Positions 46,731 to 59,100 of a stretch of 64,000 nt of DNA are shown here, piece by piece (positions within the stretch are counted from its first letter, which is position 1; each line of letters opens with the position of its first letter). The notes below the pieces were generated by a model. The model was not told where the DNA came from. It saw only the letters and a list, made by a program, of their open reading frames with translations, and searched no databases. Position numbers and translations under genes: made by a program. The stretch is from Kryptolebias marmoratus (lineage: Eukaryota > Chordata > Actinopteri > Cyprinodontiformes > Rivulidae): contig NC_051445.1 in assembly GCF_001649575.2 (NCBI RefSeq), positions 24,980,061 to 25,044,060 of the forward strand, in the 5' to 3' direction.

Positions 46731-46981
46731 GGTGGAGCAGAGATGACTGATGAAGGAGAAGACGAGATGGTCAGATGACTGTTGCTGACGGAGGAGAGGT
46801 GGTGGTTGGAGAAGTTAAAGAAGAGGAGGACAACTCTCACAGATCCTATCAAGCAGAAAACAGGACAGACTTTAGAGCAACAAGTTCTGCTCACAGAAAA
46901 CTGAACCTGAAACTTTAATCTTGGAAAGTTTCTTGTCGGCCTGCAGCTAAAGTGGTGAGGCTGTAATGGGAGCAAACCTTG

Positions 46982-48197
46982 TTAAAATCCAGGCCGTTTT
47001 CTGGGTCTGCCATCCTCCTCATCTTCATCTCCTCTGTGTTTTCTTGGCTTCGGGTGTTTTGAGGAAGAGGAGGATGCAGACCCTGATTCCTCTTCTGAGT
47101 CGCTCCCTTTTCTGACCCTCTTCCTGGCTGGATCGTCGTCGTCCTCCCTCTTCCTCTTCCTGGATATCCCAGGCTGTTGGGCTGGTGATGGGACATCCTC
47201 GTCAGAGCCGCTGTCGCTTTCTGACACGTCGGCCCAGTAGCCTTCATCGTCTTCTTCCTCGTCTGCCCCTGGGAGGACTATTTGGCCCTGAGGTTCTGGG
47301 ATTATGCCGTCAGGTTGCTCAGGATCCTCAGGTTGAGCCTCATGGTCCTCAGCGATGTTGTCGTCATCAGCAGCGTTGTTTTGCAACAGAACATAAAATT
47401 CATTTACGACAGCCTCGATTTCCTGTAGAAGTTCTCGTTCTAACATGAACTCTACTAAACCCTCTATTAGTTGGAAGAGGTCATCATAGTCTTCCTGCTC
47501 GATTCGTTCTAGGATTTCACGCCGACGCACTGCAGAAACATTTAGAAAATGTAGAGTTACTTGTTTTTGACTTGTACAATTATCACTAACCAACACAACT
47601 TTCTCCTCAGTATGTAGATATATATTACAGATATTACATTACATGTACAATACTGTGCAAAAGTCTTGAGTCACCCATCTTTTGTCAAACCTTTCAGTCA
47701 AGAAGACATTTTTGTAATCTTTAAAACTCCACTTCTTTGAAATTTCTTCAGGTGTTTTGAATCTTTCAAAGTTTTCATTTATATATTTATTCAGTTATTT
47801 GGTGGGTTAAGCCACTAAAGTCTGACCTCCGAGTCCAGACCTTCACATGTGCCACATGTCAACATGTTTTCACGTGGAAAGCTTTTCTGTAAGGGACAGC
47901 TCAACATGCTGTCATGGCCCGATATCAAGACTAAGATCACAATAAAGGTTCAAAAGGAAATTAGAGGTGGTTTAAAACAACTTTAGCACAGCACTGCATA
48001 CTTATTGGACATGTGTTGTGATAGCTACAGATTTTGTCTCGTTAGCAAAGGTTTTTACTGCAGTTCTCAGTATTTAACTTGTTCTAGTAAGAAAGCTGTT
48101 TAAAGTCAGATGATGGGAGAAGCTGCTGCATTAGAAACCAGAAAAAGGAAAAGTCCTTACTGAACACGTCGACGTGAGGGCCGTCTCCTTTATCCAT
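46982..48197 (-). CDS. Unrecognised acidic protein with basic NLS-like clusters, two coding exons
   Basis: I do not recognise this gene. Coding exon 1 is 48161-48197 (ATG at 48197, reading MDKGDGPHVDVF). Coding exon 2 is 46982-47529. A GTAAGG donor and a TTTCTGCAG acceptor join them in frame, giving about 194 residues. Residues 13-70 are predicted helical and charged (MRRREILERIEQEDYDDLFQ, then a Leu/Glu-rich stretch). The middle is strongly acidic (GADEEEDDEGYWADVSESDS). The C-terminal third mixes acidic/Ser runs with basic clusters SRKRKRE and PARKRVRKG, and it ends GRPRKRPGF. This composition suggests a nuclear protein, perhaps a chaperone or regulator, but that is inference only. An untranslated first exon (about 48300-48345) and a TATA box lie upstream. 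No membrane segment or signal peptide is seen. A pseudogene is possible but the frame is open throughout. Confidence 0.6.
47640..48010. repeat. Possible DNA-transposon remnant in the intron of the minus-strand gene
   Basis: The phrase ACTGTGCAAAAGTCTTGAGT resembles the terminus of a repeat found across teleost genomes. I could not define the other end or a target duplication, so boundaries are approximate. Confidence 0.35.
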
Positions 48198-48369
48198 ATT
48201 CACTGGAAATACAACGACAAACAAGTTTTAGACTGATTTGATCCTAATTCATTTTACTACAGTGATTATACTACAGAGAGCAGCTGTTTCTAAACTCACC
48301 TGAACTAGAAGTTCTTTAGAAGGAAGAGTCCAGGCTGCTTGGAGCGCTGCTCGTTGAAACTCAACAATA

Positions 48370-48377
48370 TTTTTATA
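48370..48377 (-). promoter_or_regulatory. TATA box of the minus-strand gene
   Basis: On the minus strand the sequence reads TATAAAAA. It lies about 70 bp before a GTTCAG/GTGAGT donor at 48300, which would end an untranslated first exon starting near 48345. An inverted CCAAT (about 48396-48400) and a TGACGTCT element (about 48469) lie further upstream, as does TTCTAGAA at 48503-48510. The TATA-donor-acceptor-ATG order supports a real promoter. Confidence 0.5.
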
Positions 48378-48901
48378 GGCTTGCTGCAAACGACCAATAG
48401 TGCACAGTTCACTTACAGAGAAATGACTGGTCTGGACTCAGTCTGGGTTCAGAAAGCTCCCTGGTCGTCATGACGTCTCATTTATGTCATGATGACAAGA
48501 ACTTCTAGAACCTGACAGCTTTAATCTCTTGTGTTTGGGCGCCTCGGCAACAAAAAACAAATCAAAACATTCTAAAATCTAATTAAATTAAACTGAAAAC
48601 TACAGTCTTTACTTACTAAATGTAAATCTGTGACTTTAAGTCCCCATCAACCACAAAATATATTATAAAAATGTAAATAAACTATTAGATTATTAAAGTT
48701 CAGACTATATGACTCTATAACTTTAGGAGTCGATCCAGTTCAAGATGGCCACCACAACTAATTGACCTTTGCTGAAACAAAAATGGTGATAAATCAGAGA
48801 TTTTTACAGATATTGAAGTATAATTTGTTGTGGTTGAAGCTGGGAGTCATTCACAGCACAGACTCTGAGCATGATTTTTTATGATAATATATGAAAGTGT
48901 A

Positions 48902-48995
48902 CAGGGGTGGCACAGTGGCGTAGTGGTTAGAGCTGTTGCCTCTCAGCAAGAAGGTTGCAGGATCGCTTTTCTGGGTGGAGTTTACATGCAGTTTA
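48902..48995 (+). repeat. Truncated tRNA-like SINE
   Basis: The sequence GGGTGGCACAGTGGCGTAGT, followed by GGTTAGAGCTGTTGCCTCTC and AGCAAGAAGGTTGCAGGATC, matches the head of a common fish tRNA-derived repeat with its A-box-like GTGGCGTAGTGG. The B-box region is degenerate and the body stops after about 95 bp. It is not a functional tRNA. Confidence 0.65.
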
Positions 48996-49619
48996 CAATA
49001 AAAAATCTTTGTTTTCCACAAAACTCTGTTCCTGTGTGTACAGGGCCTCAGTGTGTTTTACTGATATGGTGCTAACTCTGATGTAGTTGTTGCTGAGAGT
49101 CATTCACAACACATCCTTTTCTTTTATCCAAAATAAATCCAATCTTATCTTATCATTTATAGATAAAACGGTACACGTAATATTAGAAATGGGGAAAAAC
49201 AGAATTTTTCATTGATAAGAAACATGTTTTACATTTTAGTTTTGCCCCTTTAATATGTTGATGTGCCTCTAAACGAAAAAGTGAAGTTACTTCAATAATG
49301 GTTTATAATATAGGTAACATGAAGTCACCTTGCCTTAAAACATAAACTATTTTTATTTTACTATAAATGGTCACACAGTTTTACCAATTTATATTTTTTT
49401 GTAGTGAAGAAAGCTAACTCTGGTATTAAGATCACTGCACAAATGTCTGCAGTAAATCTATGTATGTTATAAATAATAGAAATACTTGAAAAAATCATCA
49501 GAAAACTTAAAATTAGAATATGTAGAAGTGTAGAACCTCTAAATGGAAAATGTGTAGCAACCCTGTGTAGAGAGAAGTGACTAGAAAAGTCCAGATTAAA
49601 GTATTTATTTTAATCCTGT

Positions 49620-50136
49620 GCTCGCTGCATAACTTTCTCGAAATCTCGGGTTACATCATCGGATTTGCGCGCATCTCGTCCCACGCCTCGGTGTTTATCA
49701 ACGGGAGTAAAGACGACCTTGTGGCGTCTTTTAACTAACGCAGCCTGCGCTTCACCGGAAACACGGCTTCAAAATAAAAGCGCGGTGCGACGCTTCGGTT
49801 CGAGTTCGTCGCACAGAAGTCCTCACCTCAACCAAAGTATCCATAAATGTGTATGTCTGCCGATTAAAAACGACTATATTATGTGGTTATGTTGCAAGAG
49901 AAGAGTTTTCCCCTGAAACGGCAACAGGAAATGAACGGATAGTTTTATTTTGAAACCGGAAGTCTGGTTTCCCCCTCCCTCGCGCTTGACGCTCGCGCCT
50001 CTTTAATCCGCTCAGAGTAAACAGAGGGCAGTTGAGCGGCGGTTGGTGTTGCGTATGTCACTCCTCGGTGGGAGCCGGCGTTGCTCGGACCGCGGCGCGT
50101 CTTTCCTCCCCAAACAGCGACTCAGACGGCGTTTAA
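49620..50136 (+). promoter_or_regulatory. laptm4b: CpG-rich promoter and 5' leader of laptm4b
   Basis: GC and CpG content rise sharply from about 49640 to 50250 against AT-rich surroundings, and no TATA box is evident. This fits a CpG-island promoter. The transcription start is unknown. An upstream ATG at 50055 is out of frame with the main ORF (see findings). Confidence 0.5.
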
Positions 50137-53100
50137 ATGCTCCCAGAGAAGATGCTGACATCCCCGTGGGACCGCTGGTACTCCACGAGCTGCTGCCTGT
50201 GCTGCCATGTCCGCACGGGAACCATCATCCTGGGGGTCTGGTACATGGTGAGCACCTGTCTGTCTCTGCTTCTGTGGGCAGGAGACAGGCTCTGGGAGGG
50301 TTAACCTGTCATTTACTCTTACATTTTACCTTCCACGGGAAGATGGGAGTTATTTCTTTTAGAATAACCTGCCACTTTCTGATTGTGTCATTATGTAGTG
50401 TAAGAAACTTAACATAAATGTGAAGGTGGGAGCAGTGTATACACATTACATTGTCTGTTCTGAGTCAGGTCATCCTAATCATTTCCATCAATAAGTTTAA
50501 CTTAAGGTTTTAGAAAAGATTTGTGAAAGTTTTAATGAATTTAAAGCTATGCATTCTTGAGAAGTATATATGTTTTTTTGTGGAATATGTCAAGGTAAAT
50601 GTACAGGACAGGGTTAATTAAACCAAACACCACATGTGGAAAAATCCACCCTCCGCTCCCTATGAATAAATGAGCAGCAGGCCTCTTCAGGTAACAGCTT
50701 TATGTGCCAGGCTGCCTATCCACTGCGGAGACATTTCCATTACATTCACCTCATCAATAGAGTATGAGTCATCTGGGTAATGAAATCCACCATCAGGGAC
50801 ACAGAGACGAAGGCGCGTGCACAGTTCAGCATCTACCCTCAGGGACTACTCTGTTAATGTATTTATTGTTTACTGGTCGCTGTTTAAAATACTGCTCATA
50901 GGTAAATCATTTAGAGTACAAATAAATGCCTGTGGCAGTCCTTGAAGGAATGCAGAGATGTACATTTAAATCACCTTCTGATGAGACGGGCTGAAGCCAT
51001 TTTGGTCAGACTTTGTGACTGATAATTAAACACAGTCTTGTTGAGAGGTCTCATGAGATCTGTCAGCGCTCAGAGACTGTGCTGAGGATGACTCTCAGCT
51101 ACTACCACGCCAGGGTTTGAGCTCAGCATCTGTGAAACTGACTGAGTTGCGTTGGCTAACGTTGTGCATTGGATGATTGCTTTCTGAGAGTCTCATTAAA
51201 AAAACTTAAAGTGGTTCTTGAGATATTTTGCCAACAGACAGACAGGGTTGACGCCAACAGTTAATGCCAAAGTTTTCAGCAAAAATATTGCACAATGTGT
51301 AGCGCTTGAAGTATGTGTTGGGGATGATGTTCAGCTACCACCACACCAAATTTTAGCTCAATATCTGTAATATTGGCTGAGTTCTAGTTATTTTAGTGTT
51401 TCCTAAGGTCAGCAGGCTGTGGTGACAGCTTGAAATGGGTTGACTCAAATAATTAATCAGTTGAAGATGTACATCCAATGATTACCTCCTCAAAGTGTCA
51501 TTAGAATCCATTCAGTGATTTATGAGATGTTTTTCTAAAACTATAGACAAACACACACACATTACAAACATTATCGCCTCTCACCTTCATCAATAAATGC
51601 ATATTTTACTGTCTGGATTTTTTGCCATCTGCCTAACTCTCCGTATTGTGGTGTTTATCTGCCCATATGTCCTCTGTCCCTAAGCTCATCAACGCCGTTG
51701 TGTTACTCATCCTGCTCACGGCGCTCAGCGATCCCGAGCAGTACCACCTGACCAGCGCCGAGTTAGCTAACGACCTGGATGTCATGGACGATGCCAGTAA
51801 GTAACCCAGAAAGCCGACGTCTCACAGCAAATGTTTCCGGCGGGGTTGTGCAGCAGCATTATCAGAGCTTTCAGAGACTAATCCTACAAAATGAGCTCCA
51901 CTATTTTTGTTGCATTTACTTAACTTTTCTCAAATAAATACTTAGAAAATCTGGTGTTTCTGACTGTAACATACTGTATGTCTTCACAGGGCGAGGATGT
52001 CCATCACCCAACTAATAAAACGGTTTATTGTGTTGTTAGACGCTCTCACACATTTAGAGGACAGTGAGCCGCAGACATGCAAGCCTCCTGTCCATCTGTC
52101 CAAAACAAAGCTGTCTTAGTCCAGGACTACACGGGAACAGTTTTACTTGATTGGGAAGGACTATACAGTCCCAGGATTAGGGTGATCCATTAGTAAAGGT
52201 TGTGCCAGCCGGTGCAGAAACAAACACAAAAACACTGAAGCAGGCTCCGTTTTTCTGAGCACTTTTGAAAGTTCAGAGTTAGCTGTAGTGGGGCTTTGTT
52301 ACGTTTTTTGGGGCTCATTAGTTTGAGAAATTTTTTTCAATCTGCCCCAAAGTAAGTTTTTTTTTTGTTTCAGCAAAATAGCAGTTTTTTGACACATGAT
52401 CATTGCTTCATTGACTTAGAAAGATTAATAGAAGTATGTATTATAGGATGTTGAGCCTTAAAGTAAAGGCCTAGCATTCATTGAAGGCATGCACATCACC
52501 TGCTGCTTTTCCTGCCAGAGTTTTAGACTAAGATAATCTTTTGTTGGGGAAATGAAAGAGTTATAGCTGTTTTAGTTAAACCTTGGAAATGACATAATGC
52601 ACAGTCTCATGCAATACTGTGAAATCTTACATGATCTGTTAGAGTATGTGTTGTAAATGTCAGCTACTACCACACCACATTTTAGCACAATATCTGCAAA
52701 ATTAATGAAGTTATAGCTATTTTTTAGATTAAGGCCCATTAGCTCTGTGACAGAACTCTGTAACAATCAAAACTCTTTAAAAATGCTCACATTTTCATGT
52801 TCAAACTGTAGGAGAAAAGTAAACATGGTGGCCAGTTTGTATTGGGTTGACTCTAAAAGTAAATCAGTTGTAGATGAGCAGCCAATAATCATTTTCTAGA
52901 AGCTCCATTAAAATCTAGTCAGTGGTTCCTGATATATTTTGCTAACAAACAAACATAGTTAGTGCCAAAGTTTTAAGCAAAGATGTTGCCCGGTGTGTTG
53001 CTCTTAAATAGGTGTTGGGGATGGTGCTCATCTACTACCACACTGAATTTTAGCTCAGTATCTCTAAATCTGGCTGAGGTGTGCCATTTTTGTTTTCTAA

Positions 53101-56100
53101 GGCTGCTTGTGGCGGCCATTTTTAATTGGATTGACTCCAAAAGTTAATATTAACTAACTAAATACTAACTAAACTATCAATTTAGATTTAGATACAGAAG
53201 TGTTTTTTGCCAACTTTTTTTCAGTTCAAAATAGACTTTGGTCGTGTAGATTAGTTTAGCGTAGCTTAGCTTAGCCAGCAATTTTTTGATACAGTAGCTG
53301 TCCGCAGGGCCCATGATGTTATAACGTAGACGTGAGACATTTTGGTTGCTGAGCTTTGAGCAACATTTAATACTTGTTTTAGCAGAGGCAAATCAATTGT
53401 TTATTCACATTTGTTTTTTTTTTTGTTTTTTTTTGCAAAGCTTAGCTGATCTGTCTGCAAACACCCCCCGTGTTGTCAGCTGATGAACTGAAGTTATTGG
53501 AAAACAAAAGCAGCGCTAAAAAGGGCTGTCAGACTGCATATTAGAGACTAAAATTACCAAGAGGACACAAACAGAATAAAGCAGAATTTGGTGTTTAACG
53601 TGAGGCAAATGCTTGCTGAAAATAATGTACCTGCAACTGAACATGTGAGTCCCCAGCTTCTTTCTTCTATTTGGTGAAAAAGTGCAAGTTGTGAAATACC
53701 TGAGCTTTTTCCATTGGCTTTTGAGTATTTTCATTTTTGGCATTTGATGTTTTTAGTGTTGGATATTTCCAAGGTCTGGTTCTGTGTCAACCCTCATGAC
53801 GTTTTTACTGAATTAGACTAAAAAATAAAGTGACATATTTTCTCTTTGGTCTCAGGAGCCTAACAGTGATTCATCCTGTGACTCAGAGCTGCAGAAAAAC
53901 CAGTTTATATTAGAAATAGTCTCTTCGCATATGAATGGGTTAGAGGACAAACAACAGTAGCGCCACATGGTTTTCTTTAGTCTGGCAGACCCTGTTCTTA
54001 TGTAAGCCAGTTATTGGTTTTCTTCTGTGATGCTGGGTTGGTTTGGGGTGATGCTCTCACAGATGTGGGGTCAGTTCTTGTGTTGTGACTGACGGTGGCA
54101 TCATGTCCCTGTTCCTCGCTGCACACGATGTTCTGCTCGCAGATCAGCCAGGCGTGACGCTCTGAACATTTTCTGAATTGTGTGTGTGCCACGAACCAAA
54201 CTGACCTCCTACTGAATACAACATGTAGTTCCAGTGGAAACGTGCGCAGGTTGAAATCCTACCTTGTTTTTGTGTTCTGCTGCAGACATGTGCATTGCCT
54301 CTGCGATCTCTCTGCTGATGATACTTATATGTGGGATGGCAACATACGGAGCATACAAGGTAAGGAAAATATTTCTTTGTACAACTGAGAAGCCCCGCAT
54401 GTTTTTGTAAGCAGCTTTCCAAACTGTTTACAAAATTACCATTAACCCTGTGCACATTTAAACACGTTATAAACCAAAATACCCTTTTCTCATTATTAAA
54501 TACACAAAATAATTCCCATGCAGTCAAGTTTGCGTCCACTTTATTTGTCTAAACACCTAAAATGAACGTTTTTGTTTCAGCTGCGCGCTGCTTGGATTAT
54601 CCCCTTTTTCTGCTACCAAATCTTTGACTTTGCCCTCAACACCCTGGTGGCTGTTAGCATTGTGGTTTACCCAAACACGATACAAGACTACCTGCAGCAG
54701 CTGGTAAGAAAATGGTTTTATTTTTACACATTCGTAAGGCTTCATGTCTGCAGGTACTTTACGAGAGGTGCATCTTTAACTGTTTCCTGCCCGCCTGTCT
54801 CCGGCTCAGCCTGATAACTTCCCGTATAAAGAGGAGGTCGCCGCTCTCAGTAACGTGTGCCTGGTCCTCGTCGTGTTGCTCTTCATTGGCTGTATTCTCA
54901 GCTTCAAGGTAACTTTTTACTTGCTTCACTTCACACATATGGTAATATATAAATATATATATATATATAGAAAGAGAGAGCAGCATTTAAAAATCTTTTC
55001 TAGCCCATTAGGCGCATATTTGCTGCACCACAAATTTTCTGACAAAATTAACAACATTATGCAACCTTTTTTTTTTTTTTCAAAAACCCTGTGGGGTGTC
55101 CATTTAAAGTGCCTTTGTATGATTGATTTATTTATTTTTTTATTTGCCACAGACATTTTATTTTACTTAAAACACAAGGGACTAAAGGATTAAAGCTTAG
55201 GATCAGATTGATTAAGTTAAAGTGTTTTTGTTCAACATAAATGTACACAGAGGTACCTGCAAATTGAATTGGCATTCTCACCGGACTTATCTTACTAATA
55301 ATACTAATACTGATGCACTTCTAGTCAGAAATGTGCCTAATGAAATGAAGGAATAATACAGGTCCAACGGGAGAAGAAAATAAAAGTTAATTAAACAAAA
55401 ATCTGATTATTATCGGTCTAATGTGATGTTTGTTGGTTCTGTTAAATCTGTTGCTGTGGTTATCGTGCAGCTCTGCTGACATTCAAAAGTCTTTATGAGC
55501 TTTAATAATGTTGAGATACTCCTTTTCGTTATCACTTATTGGTTAGAAATCCAAACAAGCACCCAGAAGCTTCACTTTTTCTCTCTAATGATGTCCAAAC
55601 TCTTCGAAAGGTAAACCGAGCAAACGGACCTCTGCACATTCCTGTGGAGGGTGTTTGTGTCACGGCGCTGTCAGGGCATTTAAAAGGCTTTCTAATGGGG
55701 TTAGAGCATTCGAGCGGTCAGAAAGAGAGAGCTCAGACTGGCTCCGGAGCCGGGAGCAGATGGGCGGATCGACGGACAAACGAACGGATGGATGTAGCAG
55801 ATGGTGTTGTGTTTGGCTAAGATGTTCCCACAGCAAACTACCTGCTGGGAGCCAGATGACTTCTGGAAAGCAGAGAACAACAGGAGCTTGTTTTTCACAG
55901 CTGTTAAATGATGTATAACCCTTTAGAAAGAACTTTTAAATGGAGTCTGAATTCAAAAGAGCCAAAGATTAGTTTTTTTTAGGTAACATGCAGTCGTACA
56001 TTTTGTGCACGACGAGGCAGACTGTTCATCTAACCCTGAAGCCACACGTGCCTGTCTGTGTGCAGGAAATATATCACACCTTATTTAGGGACAAAATTAC

Positions 56101-59100
56101 CTAATTCATATTTTGGAACGCCTTGGGACATAAATCTGGACGACTCTAACAAAACAAAGTGTTTGTTCTCAAAATAAATGCTGCTTCCAGCTCCGTCTGT
56201 AGGACACAGCACAGTGATGCTCAAAGAGGAACCTACAGCTCTGACAGCGCTGATGTGATTGTTTTAGCAGCGGAGGCTAATGAAAAGGGCACACACCAAT
56301 ATGATTCTCAAACTAAAGTACAGAACAAATTTCAATTTGGACCTGATAATAGGAAGACAAAACAGGAATGTTTACACAAAATCTCATTTCAGTCGTCGCA
56401 GCTGTTTGCAGATATTAGAAACCAAAATGGTGTCACAGTTGTCCAGAGGTTAAATGAAAGGAGTTTGCTGTTGTTAGCTATCATCTAGGAAATGTCATTA
56501 CTTAAAGAATATGTATGCTCCTAAATATTAGAGTTTCATGCAATTCATGCCTTTAATTTGCTTTTTTAGGCCTATCTGATGGCATGTGTGTGGAACTGCT
56601 ACAGATACGTGAGCGGCAGAGGTGGTTCTGAAATCCTGCTGTATGTTACCACCAACGACACCACGGTAAGCTGCACCTGTGGGTCTTTATAGTTTTAAAC
56701 CAAGTGTAATCTTTAATTGAGAAAGCTGTGGATTCCCTATATTTAGTATATTGTCACTATTTCCCCTTCACTCTGCTGCAAACCCCCTTTATTCCCTTTT
56801 TATTAGAGAGAAAACAATATTTAAAAAAAGCTAATTAAAAGATAAAATGCATACTCTAGCTTTTGGCTATTTTTCTTCAATCTGGAGTACAACCACAACT
56901 CTGAAAAAGTTGAAGTTTGTGTAAAATGCAAATAAAAACAGAATACAATGATTTGCAAACCTCATAAACTCATGTTTTATTCACAATGAAGCATAGTAAA
57001 CATATTAAATGTTTAAACTAATTTTTTTATCTTTCTTTGAAAAATTTGGTAACTTTAAATTTTATGGCAGCAACACAAATCAAACAAGTTGGGACAGAGG
57101 CAACAAAAGGCTGCAAAGATAAGTGGTACGAATAAGAAACACCTGGAGGAGCATTTTACAAGAAAGTAGATTAACTGTCAGCGGATCAGTAAGAAGACTG
57201 GGTATAAAAAGGACATTTTAGAGAGGCTGAAGGAAAGATGGGCAGAAGTTCATCAGTCTGTGAAAAATAGTGGAACGATTTCAGAATAATGCTCAACAGA
57301 AAATTCAGAAGACTGAAAATATCTCATCATCTACAGTTCATTATATCATCAAATAATTTCAAGAATCTGGAGAAATCTCTGAGCTCAAAGGATAAGACTG
57401 AAAGTCAGAATTAGATTTCCATGATCTTCAGGCCCTCAGGGGCCACTTCATTAAAAACAGATCTGGTTCTGTTCTGGACATCACTGCATGGACTCAGGAA
57501 CACTTCAACAGATCATTGTCTGTAAACACAGATCACTGAACCATCCACAGATGATGCTTAAAGTACTAAAGAGGCGATGGACCGTCTAAAGCTTGCCTCT
57601 CTGATGGTATGGGGGTGCATTAGTGCCTCTTGCATGGGCAGTTTACATATCTGAAAAGGCACCATCAGTGCAGAAAAGTATATATAGATTTTAGAACAAC
57701 ATCTTCTTCCATCCAGATGACATCTTTTTCAGGGAAGACCTTGCATATTTCAGCAAGACCACATTCATCCATCACAGCAGCATGGCTTCATAGGAGAAGA
57801 GTCCAGGAGCTGAACTGACCTGCCTGCAGTCCAGACCTCTCACCAATTAAAAAAACATTTGACTCATCATGAAATGAAAAATCTAACAAAGACCCACGAC
57901 TGTTGAACAGCTAGAATCCTCCATCAGACCAGAATGGGACAACGTTCCCTCTAAAACCTCCAGCAGCTGCTCTCCTCAGGTCCTGACGTTTACAAACAAA
58001 ATCACCTTTTTTTTGTTTTACAAAAATTGTCTAATTTCTTAGTTATCACATTTGGTGTAATAATTATGGTCCACTGTGAATAAATAATGAATTTACAAGA
58101 TTTACAACATCCCAACATCTTTGGAATTGAGTTGTGAACATCTCATCTGTGAAGAGGAAGAGTTTCAAATCCAAATGTAATGACAGTGTAGTTGTTTATG
58201 GTGGTTATTGATGCCCTGAATAAGAGAGAATTACAGGGTTTGGGTGGATATTTTTGGGAACATATTTTCTTGTCAGAGAACTTGTGTTCATGTTAAACAT
58301 GTTAAACTGCCACAAATGTCTGCTTGCAACACCTAATGATCATCTGATTTATTTTAACACTAACACTACTGCCGACACTACTTCTGTGTCTAGTGTAAAG
58401 CTCTAAAAGGGCTTTTTTTAGCATTTACTACAAGAGTAAATGTTCCACATTCAAACAGAAGTCAGCAGACTGTTCTGTAACTATAGAGTATTATCAGGTA
58501 CATCTGAGTGCAGCAGACACTATCATAGCGTTACGAGATGTAATCTAAAGTATTATAATAAGTATAAACTGTGAATATGTGCAAAGTTCACAGCGTTTGC
58601 ACACACTGTTACCTCCTCCAGGGTCTGTTTAACAATCGTTTATGTCTACATCCTCAATTCAGGATCCAGGATAGAACAATGTCTAATCTTGATTTACTTC
58701 TTTCTTCCATTTCCAAAGCCAACGAAACGACTCACAAATGTGGAAAAATTATTTCCTCGTTCAGTCCAGATCACCAGTCAGGCTTGTATCGTCAGCGTAG
58801 GTTTCCTGTGTTCAGGCCCGTCTGGCGTCTGTATAGCCATCATGTTGAAGGGAGGAAGGAAACATAAAGCCAGGCTGTTGTAGCAGGAGGATTTTAGGAG
58901 GCCACAGTAGCAGGGACGCAGAGACGAGGCTCAGTGCTGCCAAAGTCATTAGGAGGGCTGCTGAGACTCATCCGTACAGTAACTGAGATCTGTCAGCAAG
59001 TTTCTGGGCCTCTTGTTGGTGTCCTGTTGCCCAGGCCTGGCAGGTCTGACCGTATAAGTTACTATAACCACTTCTACAATGACAGGAGGGAGAACAAACA

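Noticed and set aside
46915..47247. 110-codon minus-strand frame overlapping the unknown gene
   Set aside because: It overlaps the longer spliced frame in another phase and has low-complexity composition typical of a shadow.
48902..48980. tRNA gene
   Set aside because: Only the tRNA-like head of a SINE is present; the B box is degenerate and no cloverleaf can be completed.
57630..57818. 62-codon frame in the Tc1/mariner-like element
   Set aside because: It is a fragment of a decayed transposase region with stops around it, not an independent gene.
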